Shown here one piece after another: positions 58,501 through 62,649 of a DNA stretch of 64,000 nucleotides (positions are counted from its first letter, which is position 1; each line of letters opens with the position of its first letter). Under the pieces are notes generated by a model. The model saw nothing but the letters and a program-made list of their open reading frames with translations. It searched no databases and had not been told where the DNA came from. Source of the stretch: Latrodectus hesperus. Taxonomy: Eukaryota > Arthropoda > Arachnida > Araneae > Theridiidae. The stretch lies in NCBI GenBank assembly GCA_037975125.1, contig CM075851.1:76618563-76682562 (forward strand), written 5' to 3'. Both the position numbers and the translations under genes were made by a program.

Positions 58501-61500
58501 ATAACATTCATCTCAATTTATTAGATGGTCAATTTGATCAAACTCTAAGCGACGTGTATTGAAAATTGTGACAAAATTTACATTTTAATAGTTTATTATG
58601 GTCATTCTACATATGTTATAATCAACTGAGCTTATTCGTTTCACAAAGTTTACTATTTCAACATTAATGAGCTTAAGGTCACTATATATGTTTGTTCCCC
58701 AAAAGAGAATTTAAAAATGTAGTGAAAAAATTAAACCATTATTAATAAAAGATATTTTTTAAAAAAAAACCCTTAGAATATAGAAAAGCGTTATATTAGA
58801 CCTTAGAATATAGAGACTGCTCTCTTAGCTATTCAAACAATATCTTAATTTATCAATAAATATCATTTCTAAGTAGAGCTTTTTTTTTTTACTTTAAACA
58901 TAAATTAAATGTTGTTTTTATAGATATTTTAGTTGGACTTGAAGCACCTATTAAAACAGAAATTATTTTCTACATACCTTATTTAAATTTCCAAATACTG
59001 AAATAAAAAAAGCACGAGGTTTTACGTGAGGAACTCCAGTTTCTTTCCAGTAATTTGGAATTCGAGTGTTATTCCTAAAAACCAAAATAAACACGCTTGT
59101 AAGGTATGTTTCAATGCAAATCAACAAAATAATTATTGACAGCAAAATTCAGCTTATTAAAACACAGAAATCTATAAAATAATTTTAAAACAAGGATTTT
59201 TTTGTTGATAGATACGATAATTTGATCAGAAGCAATGTGTATAAATGTTAACAATGTTTACTTTCGAAAAACAAAGGCAATAAGTATTATAATATAAAAT
59301 ATCTAGATATCAATTTTAGTTATACTTTTCAATTTGAATTTTATGTCATCACACAGAAATAAAATAAGTTTGCCTATTCTTAAATTTTGTGTACGTATAT
59401 GGATTAAAACATTCAAAGAATAAATATTATTTTAATGATAGCTTTAAAAATTATTATGCTCTTTTAATATAAAGTTCATGAAACTAATATTATTTTATTT
59501 AAACAATACTAATTGCTGACAATAACAAATAAACTTTCATGGTTGTTCTAATACTGACAGCAAAGAATGGAACATAAAAGTTACAATGAAAAAATACTGA
59601 TAAATTATGATTGAATTAAAAAAATTTTTAGCGAATAACAATAATACTAGTAAAAAATTTACTGTTTACCAACTTATCTAAATTTAATCAATTTGGCTCT
59701 GATGTGATATCAGTAAGGTGAAAAAATTGAGAAATTAATTTATACTGAAATTCAAAAACACACTCATTGTATTTAAGATTGAAAAAAATTAATGGTGTGG
59801 AATATATACATATTATAATGTATGTTTACATATAGCACTTACGAATATAATTTGGAATTTGCTATGAATCAAGCAAGCCTTTATATCTTTGAAAAATCAT
59901 TATGGGTTGATATAAACATTCACATATTTGTGAGACATTCGCCCAAAATACACTACATTAAATGTAACTTACGATTGGCTTATAGCTGATAAAAAATATT
60001 AAAATCCTTTTCAAATTCACTTACTTAAATCTAAGTGAATACGTTCAGGAAAAATTCACAATAAAAATAAAAAAAAAGTTTCTTTGAAACAATAGAAGAT
60101 GGTCAGCTGAGGAAAACTAGTTAGTGTTAAGAATATATGGACAATTTAAAATACTGCCACAGTGATGAGATCTTCAAGCAGTGTCCAGCTGGTATCCTTT
60201 TATCGATATGTATGTCTTAGATATTTTTACTGTTTTTCACTTGCAATTTGACACTGACCTTCATTCTGGGTGGCATCGATGTTTCTAAGGAGGCCAATCC
60301 CCTTATATATATTTTGGCGGTCAACAATCCTCTGGAGTTGATTTGACATACGTCATATAAGCAACAACACATGATTTTCATAGGGTAAAGCTTTGCGTAA
60401 TAACAGTTTAGGAAGGGGGATATGGTACCTATTAAAAATTCCTTAAAGTATATGTTTTTAATCTGAGCATAATCTGCTTCTCCACACAACGTAATTTTTG
60501 TACACTTTTTTTGCGAAATACGCATCGAAAATGTTTTATTTTTACAGTTCTTATTTCCATTTTTATTGTTTTATTTTATAAAAAATGATCTTTCAAATTA
60601 TTGTCAAATAAATAATCATTTATATAATGTCCGGCTTTTATCTCCCATACAGATTTTTTTGTTATTAATTTTTTTAAAAAAAGAATCTAGTGTATTTAAA
60701 TATATTTGAACCACTGAGCTTTAACTATTTCGACAGATAATAATAAAATCTTAGTTGACGGGTGATGATTTATAACAGATGATAATGTAGGTAATATAAA
60801 TTTCTATCTATTTTGATATTTATATGATTAAGACTCTTTTTCTTATTCTAAATATGCATTTAATAAATTATTACCTTTTTGATGAATTGTTTCAACATTA
60901 TAATATTTATTTAATGCCTAAAGAATATACATTATTTTTCTAGAATAAAATTTGTTGTTTACTTTATAAGTAAAGAACTCTTTTACTATAAAATAAATTC
61001 AAATTAGAATATTATTATTAAATTCAAAGAAAAGACATTTGATAATAATAAGTCGGCTAAAATTGAAGAACAGCAAACATAATTTGTAGTAAAAATGTTT
61101 CTCGGATACTTTAGAACGGGTATTTGAAAAAATTTAAATAATAAGTAACTTATGAACATGCATTAATAGTTTTTATAGATTGCAAACCATATAAAGCGAA
61201 GAGAAACTGAAGCGAATCCCAAACTTTTTTCTTATAAACATTAGAGAACCGGTTTTAAGGTTATGATGTCTTGTGTGTAAAAATGTAACAAAGAAAATGG
61301 TGCTTGTCTATGTAAGTGGATTATTTTCTTTAAAAAAAAATTAACTATGTAAAATATAAAAGATACATTAATAATAGAGAGCGTATAGTTACATTAATAA
61401 TAATTTTTGAATAATCAGTAACTTTAACTAATAATGCATGATAGTTATGGCATTTATTCTTATATTGTAAATTTTTTTGCATAGCTAGTCAGAAAAGCTC

Positions 61501-62599
61501 CAAAAAACAATATCTAGGGATATGATCGCCACTCCATAAAGATGTATTAGATTTTGATTTTATTTTAGAATTAAGTTCATACAATATAAATAGCTTAGTT
61601 TAAAAATGTAAAAGTGGAAATATAAATAAAGGCAATTTTTTATAAATCAGATAAAAAGTTGCTCTGAAAATTCTAGCTTTCTGAAAAATTGTGTTTACAA
61701 TTTTTTTAATAAAATAACAATATGAATGTGCTTTTGTAAATAATATTTATATCTAATAAATATTGTTTTTTACACCAACTATAAAATTTGCATTTTATCG
61801 GCAAAATGTGTTGCATTATTCTAAATATATAGTTTTATATCGGAATTCATAATGAAACAGCGCCATGCACTGCACTTCAAAACCAATAAAAATTTAAAAA
61901 TTAAGGAATATCAAAAATTGTTTTTGCTAATAAATACATCTTATGGGTTAATATATATAAAATATATTTAAACATTTTAGCAAATAATGAAAATTTAAAT
62001 ATTTACAAATACTTCATAGACTTGTTTTTCATTTTTTTTTTTTAACTTTCCCAATATTCTTTATTTCACAATTGTTTGGCCTGTCTGAAATTTCGGACTA
62101 TAAAAAACTGCTTACAAAATAATTTTTTTTTTAAAAAATGAACAGTCCAATACATGTAAAGAAAAAAATAATTGGCAAATGCAGGTAATTTTTTCACGGT
62201 TAAAATCCTTATATATAAATATATTAAATAGTTCATTCAATCATAACATTTCCTATTTAAAAAAATTAGTTATAATATTTTAAAATATTATAAGACCCCG
62301 TAAAAATTACAATTCTATTTTAAAATTTCAACGAAGTATAAAACACATCAAATGCATATATTAATTTGTAATTTTTTAAGAAATATTACACTTAATACAT
62401 TATTTTCTTACTGAAATAAAGTGCTCACAAAATTAATATCCAACGAAAATATTATTTTAATGTTACATTGTAATCATTTCAGTTTAAAAAATAGCAACTT
62501 TTTACCACATTGCACAAAAACTTACCAAATAAATAAAATTATCAGCCCTAAATAAAATGCGCAGTCCAAAATGGAAATAGCGGGAATTGCAAATGTCAT
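23758..62599 (-). CDS. Cytochrome P450, CYP3 clan, 14 coding exons
   Basis: A microsomal heme mono-oxygenase expected to oxidise lipophilic endogenous or foreign substrates at the ER membrane with NADPH-P450 reductase. Exons (5' to 3'): 62526-62599, 58978-59074, 52777-52829, 49348-49444, 42365-42481, 40846-40937, 38876-39021, 38516-38631, 33728-33878, 32489-32652, 32296-32384, 29713-29856, 25726-25888, 23758-23853. All junctions are GT-AG with matching phases, giving 532 codons plus a stop. Residues 1-24 form a hydrophobic signal anchor, followed by a PHVKP hinge. Motifs in order: WKRVR (C-helix), AGFETT (I-helix), ETLR (K-helix), PEKFDPDRF, and heme loop [10 protein letters not shown] with the thiolate Cys. 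The last heme-loop position is Ala where Gly is usual. An acidic linker of about 40 residues before the I-helix makes the protein slightly long. Most introns carry mobile elements, yet no exon is broken, so the gene looks functional. The family number cannot be assigned by eye. Confidence 0.93.
24287..24375. repeat. (TA)n microsatellite in P450 intron 13
   Basis: About 89 bp of pure AT/TA between exons 13 and 14. The rest of this intron is AT-rich with no recognised feature. Confidence 0.95.
25726..25888 (-). CDS. P450 exon 13 (heme-binding loop)
   Basis: The acceptor is TTTAATAG. One base completes Arg, then 54 codons contain [20 protein letters not shown]. The Cys is the heme thiolate ligand. 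The residue two after it is Ala instead of the usual Gly. Donor GTAGTT, phase 0, so this exon could join either terminal exon (23853 or 16483). Confidence 0.94.
25889..27340. other. P450 intron 12, 3' part, no recognised feature
   Basis: AT-rich intron sequence. Contains a mixed (GT)n/(GA)n run at about 26601-26627. Nothing else recognised. Confidence 0.5.
27347..28480 (-). mobile_element. Degenerate Tc1-like DNA transposon
   Basis: Lies in P450 intron 12. The left end starts CACTGCTCGACAATGAAAAT directly after a TA dinucleotide. A weak inverted match (CTTTCTTTTTTGTCAC) lies near 28447-28480. On the minus strand the transposase survives in pieces: [23 protein letters not shown], then [28 protein letters not shown] (second catalytic Asp region) and SPIEHIWD (Glu). 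Stops and frameshifts separate them. The right boundary is approximate. Confidence 0.75.
27544..28420 (-). pseudogene. Tc1-like transposase pseudogene
   Basis: The best-preserved pieces are the open frames at 27544-27834 and 27921-28130, in different frames. SPIEHIWD keeps the catalytic Glu, but the preceding PDL has become VLS. The first Asp block (normally DESRF) is not recognisable. The plus-strand open frames overlapping it are shadows. Confidence 0.75.
28676..29534 (+). mobile_element. DDE transposon remnant with 23-bp terminal inverted repeats
   Basis: The left end AGGGTAATCAGTTTAAAAG and the reverse complement of the right end AAGGTGATTAGTTTAAAAG match at about 19 of 23 positions. Between them a frame-hopping plus-strand translation gives [12 protein letters not shown] (derived from the WPPRSPDLxxxD block), then SSENIG, RNFVYNT and [12 protein letters not shown], the C-terminal half of a mariner/Tc1-superfamily transposase. 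The N-terminal half is unrecognisable. Lies in P450 intron 12, about 180 bp downstream of exon 12 in the gene's direction. Confidence 0.65.
29713..29856 (-). CDS. P450 exon 12 (PERF region)
   Basis: The acceptor is TTATGCAG. One base completes Arg, then 47 codons. It carries [19 protein letters not shown] and PEKFDPD, and the final Arg is completed by the next exon (PxxFxPxR). Donor GTACGT. Confidence 0.94.
29857..32295. other. P450 intron 11, mostly featureless
   Basis: AT-rich intron with one possible SINE head near 31665 (listed separately). The 69-codon open frame at 30373-30582 has no motif. Confidence 0.5.
31660..31800 (+). repeat. Possible decayed tRNA-type SINE
   Basis: GGTAGCGAAATGGTTAGCA is A-box-like and, about 35 nt later, ACGAATTCCA is B-box-like. 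The spacing and wording resemble the SINE at 18616-18788. No target duplication was seen. Confidence 0.4.
32296..32384 (-). CDS. P450 exon 11 (K-helix, ExxR)
   Basis: The acceptor is TCCTTTTAG. 29 codons ([20 protein letters not shown] followed by TLRMHPPAI) plus AG. ETLR is the K-helix ExxR that stabilises the heme core. Donor GTGAGA, phase 2. Confidence 0.94.
32489..32652 (-). CDS. P450 exon 10 (I-helix)
   Basis: The acceptor is TTTACAG. Two bases complete Asn, then 54 codons. [17 protein letters not shown] leads into [10 protein letters not shown], containing the oxygen-activation motif (AGFETT). The donor is GTCAAT, a weak but GT-containing site. The intron that follows is only about 104 nt. 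Confidence 0.92.
32653..33727. other. P450 intron 9; palindrome, otherwise featureless
   Basis: AT-rich. Contains the palindrome at 33389-33426 and a second short inverted motif near 33545-33585. No coding content. Confidence 0.5.
33389..33426. repeat. Near-perfect palindrome, about 17-bp arms
   Basis: AATAGGAATAATTTAATT, a short loop, then its complement AATTAAATTATTCCTATT. Confidence 0.85.
33728..33878 (-). CDS. P450 exon 9 (F-G region to acidic linker)
   Basis: The acceptor is CATTTTAG. 50 codons start [16 protein letters not shown] and continue into an Asp/Asn/Lys-rich stretch ([18 protein letters not shown]) before the I-helix. Donor GTAAGC, phase 1. The linker is the least conserved part of the protein and makes it longer than typical. 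Confidence 0.88.
34221..34282. repeat. Inverted repeat, 18-bp arms
   Basis: ATATTTTTCTGTTACAAT and, 26 nt later, ATTGTGACAGAAAAATAT, which match at 17 of 18 positions when folded. Just outside its left arm, AAAAGATTGGACAACCA (34199-34215) is repeated at 34665-34681 inside the neighbouring gag fragment. Confidence 0.75.
34427..34984 (+). pseudogene. Jockey-type LINE ORF1 (gag) fragment
   Basis: The first 118-codon frame (34427-34783) carries [16 protein letters not shown], then [13 protein letters not shown], two CCHC-like knuckles as in jockey-clade ORF1. After stops, a second frame at about 34843-34984 gives [15 protein letters not shown] and [14 protein letters not shown], the proline-rich and helical C-terminal part. 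The first knuckle is altered and the two pieces are out of frame. No ORF2 follows. It sits in P450 intron 8 on the opposite strand to the gene. Confidence 0.75.
35932..35960. repeat. Perfect 11-bp palindrome
   Basis: TTCTGCTTAGC, loop GTGTGAT, GCTAAGCAGAA. Confidence 0.85.
36557..36593. repeat. Palindrome, 11-bp perfect core
   Basis: TAACCACATGG and CCATGTGGTTA around an 8-nt loop, with AT-rich flanks that also nearly pair. Confidence 0.8.
36871..36938. repeat. Nested inverted repeat
   Basis: The inner perfect hairpin is ATCTTCGAGATT, TAGG, AATCTCGAAGAT (36887-36914). Outer arms CAGCTGA (36871-36877) and TCAGCTG (36932-36938) also pair. A third TCGAAGAT lies between, so the motif has been copied more than once. 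Confidence 0.8.
37113..37150 (-). repeat. Hairpin-forming repeat-like segment
   Basis: AATGGCG and CGCCATT enclose GTCC and GGAC, giving a bulged hairpin in an otherwise AT-rich intron. The segment 37020-37180 is less AT-rich than its surroundings and resembles dispersed repeat DNA, but I cannot name the family. Confidence 0.4.
38516..38631 (-). CDS. P450 exon 8
   Basis: The acceptor is TTTTTTTAAG. Two bases complete Leu, then 38 codons encode [20 protein letters not shown] and [10 protein letters not shown] (F-G region). Donor GTAAAC, phase 0. Confidence 0.92.
38876..39021 (-). CDS. P450 exon 7 (E-helix region)
   Basis: The acceptor is TTTTCACAG. One base completes Lys, then 48 codons include [20 protein letters not shown], a conserved CYP3-clan E-helix block. 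Donor GTAAGT, phase 1. Confidence 0.93.
39022..40845. other. P450 intron 6, no recognised feature
   Basis: AT-rich. Nothing recognised on either strand. Confidence 0.5.
40846..40937 (-). CDS. P450 exon 6
   Basis: The acceptor is TTGCAG. 30 codons ([16 protein letters not shown]... ending KPVEVK) plus AA cover the D-helix. Donor GTATGT, phase 2. The upstream GAG|GTAAAA is an alternative donor, but only the chosen one keeps frame with exon 7. Confidence 0.88.
40938..42364. other. P450 intron 5, tandem repeat only
   Basis: Contains the tandem repeat at 41451-41561. The minus-strand frame of 76 codons at 41994-42224 shows no P450 or other motif. Confidence 0.5.
41451..41561. repeat. 40-bp tandem repeat, about 2.8 copies
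   Basis: Successive units start ATTTGAAGATACTGTAGATAC, ATTTTGAAGATGCTGTGGAT and ATTTTAAAGATATTGTGGAT. Confidence 0.85.
42365..42481 (-). CDS. P450 exon 5 (C-helix)
   Basis: 39 codons between acceptor TTTTTAG and donor GTGATA. Carries [19 protein letters not shown], the C-helix WxxxR that contacts a heme propionate and the CYP3-clan signature after it. Phase 0 at both ends. Confidence 0.93.
42650..42880 (-). repeat. Possible SINE-like segment beside the Gypsy element
   Basis: The minus strand reads TGGTTAAGTGATCAG then TAACGCGAATCACC, faintly like tRNA A and B boxes but too close together. A 9-bp hairpin (CAACACCCC / GGGGTGTTG) lies at about 42811-42838. The base composition is clearly less AT-rich than the intron around it. 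Confidence 0.3.
42917..43489 (-). repeat. Gypsy 3' LTR
   Basis: On the plus strand it starts TGTACCGAGCTCCACGGG and ends near TTATAAATTTGTA. It is the 3' LTR because the element is reversed. The last three bases differ from the other LTR (TTA against ACA), so the inner edge is uncertain by about 3 bp. Confidence 0.9.
43491..43502 (-). other. Gypsy polypurine tract
   Basis: The minus strand reads GAGAGGGGGCAA directly before the 3' LTR, the expected plus-strand primer for reverse transcription. Confidence 0.7.
43679..44452 (-). CDS. Gypsy integrase, core and C-terminal part
   Basis: A 257-codon frame starting at [10 protein letters not shown]. It includes the second catalytic Asp ([11 protein letters not shown]) and Glu ([12 protein letters not shown]) of the DDE triad, and a C-terminal GPY/F module ([11 protein letters not shown]). 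The first catalytic Asp lies upstream in the neighbouring frame (ALDILGPLP, near 44500), separated by a frameshift at about 44480. Part of pol, so it would normally be processed from the polyprotein. Confidence 0.85.
   Translation of the reverse strand: MDYFTKWPEAFAIPDQEATTVAEVLVQQWVSRFGTPLQIHSDQGTNFTSVVFKGMCQILGIDKTQTTPLHPQSDGMVERFNRTILNNLSLMVSRNQQDWDLKLPLFLLAYRSAVHETTGYTPSQMLFGRELRLPCDLQFGRPPDTSSSSEEYLRDVQARLEDVHNFARDRINLTTKRMKTRYDTRATGHEFQDGDKVWLWNPIRRKGLSPKLQANWEGPYIVLKRLKDVVVRIRKSSSSKPKVVNHYDRLAPYRNVK
44436..45881 (-). CDS. Gypsy pol: RT 3' half, RNase H, integrase zinc domain
   Basis: A 481-codon frame. It opens at the reverse transcriptase active site (YLDD) and includes the thumb. 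RNase H follows, with [28 protein letters not shown] and HGNADALSR carrying the catalytic Asp/Glu/Asp series. Then comes the integrase N-terminal zinc domain: GGHFGVMKT and CQSCDDC supply one His and both Cys, while the first His position reads Gln (LQNSSTGGH). The frame ends prematurely just after the first catalytic Asp of integrase. Confidence 0.88.
   Translation of the reverse strand: MVYLDDIIIVGRTFEDHLRNIRKVLEKLKMANLKLNPCKCNLFRREVSYLGRIISAEGVRTDPEKISAVKKWSRPKDVHQLRSFLGLCTYYRKFVKGFSSIARPLHKLTEVKQRFLWTDECEKAFKQLKEALTSSPVLAYSQPGKLFILDTDASNENIGAVLSQEIDDKEYVIAYWSKCLSKPERNYCTTRKELLAIVKAIEHFHHYLYGRKFLLRTDHASLTWLLNFKNPERQVARWIQRLQKFDFEIRHRKETLHGNADALSRKPCNESCRYCSRVEKNYQLVNPSVRQVTVSPPSKPDSWSDKGLREAQKEDPDINPILELKESSSMKPSWQDISTYSPATKQYWALWDSLHIRNGVLYRKWESDDGRNFKWQLVFPKSRISDVLKELQNSSTGGHFGVMKTLQKVRERFYWSKTRQDVERWCQSCDDCAARKGPKKRSRGRLQRYNVGAPFERIALDILGPLPQWQQIHTSCHGLLY
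45760..46853 (-). CDS. Gypsy pol: reverse transcriptase 5' half
   Basis: The open frame is usable from about 46853 to a shift at about 45885. It contains the RT fingers and palm: [35 protein letters not shown] (first catalytic Asp) and [12 protein letters not shown]. One base is missing just before YLDD, so the downstream part continues in another frame. The first 50 or so codons form the protease-RT linker. No credible independent start exists, since this is polyprotein sequence. Confidence 0.85.
46836..47132 (-). CDS. Gypsy aspartic protease
   Basis: Retropepsin-like: [11 protein letters not shown] active site, then [11 protein letters not shown] near the C-terminus. The pol frame is open upstream back to the gag overlap except for a TGA at 47133-47135, two codons before IIDTGA, and it ends in TAG at 46836-46838 after a shift. 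Shown from the first Met after the stop for convenience. In an intact element it would be translated by frameshifting from gag. Confidence 0.85.
   Translation of the reverse strand: MIIDTGANVTIIRTDLARKLGEKLIWTPPCITLQTVTGDKIKVHGKVNLSIAFGNAVYHHMAYVADINDEFILGLDFLKENNFKLDFKNKNYIHVLKT
47133..47135 (-). other. Premature TGA in the pol frame
   Basis: In-frame TGA between the gag-pol overlap and the protease active site. It blocks protease and everything after it, and marks this copy as defective unless the stop is read through. Confidence 0.75.
47267..48370 (-). CDS. Gypsy gag
   Basis: 367 codons from the first ATG ([15 protein letters not shown]) to TAA. The N-terminal 130 residues are strongly charged and predicted coiled-coil (repeated KAGQEEIK / [13 protein letters not shown]). 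A capsid-like region follows ([28 protein letters not shown]), and the C-terminus has a CCHC zinc knuckle ([14 protein letters not shown]). The frame is open further upstream through the primer-binding site into the LTR but without an ATG. The gag frame is the only uninterrupted one in the element. Confidence 0.9.
   Translation of the reverse strand: MQRVTRKMDMDLMKSLLEKLAEQMAEMKAGQEEIKTEVMKEIKSGQEELKKELKKDIVSVKEEFSNIIQEKMNAMEDKVISVETKALEIEENVEEALDNMNKKIESLEKQMSNKHEEPNVAFVPSLANIKLSTFDGKSSWQVYKTQLMMVAEANGWNPRAQAFHLAASLRGDAADILETLPEEQRHDFQDLSSAFELRFGDKCSKEYSRLQLKSRYQKAGESLQELAADIQRLSHLAFSDCPAETRQDLALHHFIDNVRDPEIQKTLRLADVKDIGSALVYAHKIEAAQQAARKDRHSIRAVSATDMDCNLRKQIEDLRRKVRSLELSKGCRNMKIQCWTCGAVGHVHRVCPKRKDGGNDLPPQQGN
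47270..47276 (-). promoter_or_regulatory. -1 frameshift slippery heptamer GGGAAAC
   Basis: The last two sense codons of gag are GGA AAC. With the preceding G they form G GGA AAC, directly followed by the TAA. Pol lies in the -1 frame and is open across this point. This is the canonical X XXY YYZ form. No strong downstream stem is evident by eye (a short UCUC/GAGA pair lies about 15 nt on). Confidence 0.85.
48380..48400 (-). other. Gypsy primer-binding site
   Basis: Immediately inside the 5' LTR the minus strand reads ACTGGTGTCAGAATCGGGG. It begins with TGG two bases in, as expected for pairing with a tRNA CCA end. The tRNA is not identified. Confidence 0.65.
48401..48973 (-). repeat. Gypsy 5' LTR
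   Basis: On the plus strand it starts TGTACCGAGCTCCACGGG and ends TTTGTAACA. It is the 5' LTR of the reversed element. The 64-74 codon frames inside both LTRs are not considered genes. Confidence 0.9.
49348..49444 (-). CDS. P450 exon 4
   Basis: The acceptor is TTTTTCAG. A base completing Gly and 32 codons ([19 protein letters not shown]... ending FMDRR) cover the beta-1 sheet and the B-helix entry. Donor GTAAAT, phase 0. The Gypsy element lies in the following intron, about 370 bp downstream. Confidence 0.92.
50542..50586. repeat. Perfect 12-bp palindrome
   Basis: ATATCGTGCTAA and TTAGCACGATAT with a 21-nt loop. Confidence 0.85.
50651..50693. repeat. Perfect 16-bp palindrome with a third arm copy
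   Basis: TTTGTCTTAACTAAGA and TCTTAGTTAAGACAAA flank an 11-nt loop. TTTGTCTTAACTAAGA recurs in direct orientation at about 50711-50726. Confidence 0.9.
50930..51110 (-). repeat. Possible tRNA-type SINE
   Basis: The minus strand reads GTGGCCCAGTAATAGGTGAC (A-box-like) and, about 35 nt later, GGGTTTAATTTTAACCCC (B-box-like within a 4-5 bp stem). No target duplications found. Confidence 0.4.
51690..52072 (+). pseudogene. DDE transposase C-terminal fragment (Tc1/mariner superfamily)
   Basis: Frame-hopping plus-strand translation gives [24 protein letters not shown], then [18 protein letters not shown], the conserved C-terminal end of a common arthropod DDE transposase. About 90 bp later GATCTTGCCACACCCTATA resembles a terminal inverted repeat end. 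The catalytic core upstream is missing, so this is a 3' remnant. It lies in P450 intron 3. Confidence 0.65.
52777..52829 (-). CDS. P450 exon 3
   Basis: Small 53-nt exon: acceptor TTTTTTAG, 17 codons ([17 protein letters not shown]) plus GG, donor GTGAGT. It encodes the A-helix ERYKKYG block typical of CYP3-clan proteins and lies between Tigger and DDE remnants. Confidence 0.9.
52965..53530 (-). mobile_element. Tigger/pogo-type element, 3' end remnant
   Basis: Starts after TA with CAGTAGAACTTCAGTTTTCC, a Tigger-style terminal repeat. On the minus strand the transposase C-terminus is recoverable: [20 protein letters not shown] then, in a shifted frame, [17 protein letters not shown]. The other terminal repeat and the DDE core are not visible. 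Lies in P450 intron 2. Confidence 0.65.
54019..55423 (+). mobile_element. Tc1-like DNA transposon with both terminal repeats
   Basis: A 1.4 kb element between two TA dinucleotides (54017-54018 and 55424-55425). The left end reads CACTACTGGCCATTAAAATT and the right end, reversed, CACTATTGGCCATTAAATTA, both continuing into AATTGCTACACCA. Apart from a 4-bp TTAA insertion the terminal repeats match well. This is the best-preserved DNA transposon here, though its transposase is broken. It lies in P450 intron 2. Confidence 0.9.
54251..55276 (+). pseudogene. Tc1-like transposase, broken
   Basis: Pieces in order: an N-terminal helix-turn-helix region ([33 protein letters not shown]), a 187-codon frame (54379-54942) with the first catalytic Asp (FTDESWF), then after a shift at about 54940 [12 protein letters not shown] (second Asp) and [10 protein letters not shown] (Glu), and a terminal [14 protein letters not shown]. 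Breaks: a stop right after the start (TAA at 54260-54262), frameshifts near 54350 and 54430, the shift at 54940, and a TGA at about 55088 where this family normally has Trp. All three catalytic residues are still encoded. Confidence 0.85.
55431..55527. repeat. (ACAT)n followed by (TA)n
   Basis: A tetranucleotide run to about 55465, then about 60 bp of TA, starting just outside the right end of the Tc1 element at its TA target. Confidence 0.95.
55565..55645. repeat. Foldback repeat, about 32-bp imperfect arms
   Basis: ATGTTTTTTGAGACTGACAT and following sequence pair with TGCAAGTCTCAAAACAT and preceding sequence around a short loop. It could be a tiny MITE or a template-switch product. Confidence 0.8.
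55990..56945 (+). pseudogene. Strongly decayed Tc1-like transposase
   Basis: Recognisable pieces: [18 protein letters not shown] (56230-56290), [17 protein letters not shown] first Asp area, [20 protein letters not shown] (second Asp area, [11 protein letters not shown] in relatives) and a terminal [14 protein letters not shown]. Many stops and indels. Possible ends near 55748 (CTGCTAGCCACCCAAAGTTC) and 57075 are too diverged to be sure. It belongs to a different Tc1 subfamily from the neighbour at 54019. Confidence 0.65.
57640..57652. repeat. LINE target site duplication, left
   Basis: AACTTTGAATATC, exactly repeated at 58469-58481. Confidence 0.9.
57653..57799 (+). ncRNA. Candidate HDV-like self-cleaving ribozyme
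   Basis: Starting at the first base of the LINE, the order of pairings fits the HDV-like double pseudoknot. P1 is CTGGAA (57653-57658) with TTCCAG (57677-57682). P2 is CCAGGG (57659-57664) with CCCTGG (57794-57799). P3 is GGT/ACC (57665-57667 and 57674-57676) around a 6-nt loop. GGGC follows P1. A long arm with internal hairpins (CCACC/GGTGG, TCCTG/CAGGA) takes the P4 place, and CGTAAA lies before the P2 return strand where the catalytic C is expected. Known LINEs (R2, RTE, Baggins) carry such ribozymes at their 5' ends. The L3/P1.1 pairing is weak, so this remains a candidate. Confidence 0.45.
58077..58378 (+). pseudogene. LINE ORF1 start fused to ORF2 C-terminus
   Basis: The ATG at 58077 opens a 66-codon frame whose first 30 or so residues are LINE ORF1-like (Ser/Glu-rich). 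In another frame, 58172-58378 reads [30 protein letters not shown] and so on to GDPSNWN, the zinc-binding C-terminus of ORF2 (C-x2-C ... H-x4-C). The two parts meet out of frame at the deletion point, so no fusion protein is expected. Confidence 0.7.
58469..58481. repeat. LINE target site duplication, right
   Basis: AACTTTGAATATC directly after the AAGAAGAAG tail, identical to 57640-57652. Confidence 0.9.
58978..59074 (-). CDS. P450 exon 2
   Basis: The acceptor is TTTTTAG. After one base completing Trp, 32 codons encode the post-anchor region with [13 protein letters not shown] and FGNLNK, which matches the proline-rich hinge of CYP3-clan enzymes. Donor GTATGT, phase 0. Confidence 0.92.
59075..62525. 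other. P450 intron 1, no recognised feature
   Basis: AT-rich. A minus-strand frame of 102 codons at 60217-60525 is longer than most chance frames here and less AT-rich ([20 protein letters not shown]), but I recognise no family and see no splice context. Confidence 0.5.
62526..62599 (-). CDS. P450 exon 1 (membrane anchor)
   Basis: The start codon follows GGAGGAAAAT. The exon encodes 24 residues beginning [13 protein letters not shown] and ending in the hydrophobic LGLIILFI, the N-terminal ER anchor. The donor GTAAGT follows TG, leaving phase 2. The next exon begins with G to complete Trp. The nearest in-frame Met fits the usual P450 start. Confidence 0.85.
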
Positions 62600-62641
62600 A
62601 TTTTCCTCCTAAATATATGTCAAAAATGTCAGGTAATGCCG

Positions 62642-62648
62642 ATTTATA
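62642..62648 (-). promoter_or_regulatory. Candidate TATA box of the P450 gene
   Basis: The minus strand reads GGTATAAATCGGC, with TATAAAT about 43 bp upstream of the start codon. A start of transcription about 30 bp on would give a leader of under 20 nt. TATA-like words are common in this DNA, but this one sits in a less AT-rich setting. Confidence 0.4.
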
Positions 62649-62649
62649 C

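Noticed and set aside
60217..60525. 102-codon minus-strand frame in P450 intron 1
   Set aside because: No recognisable domain and no in-frame splice sites fitting the P450 gene; a blastp and RNA-seq check would settle it.
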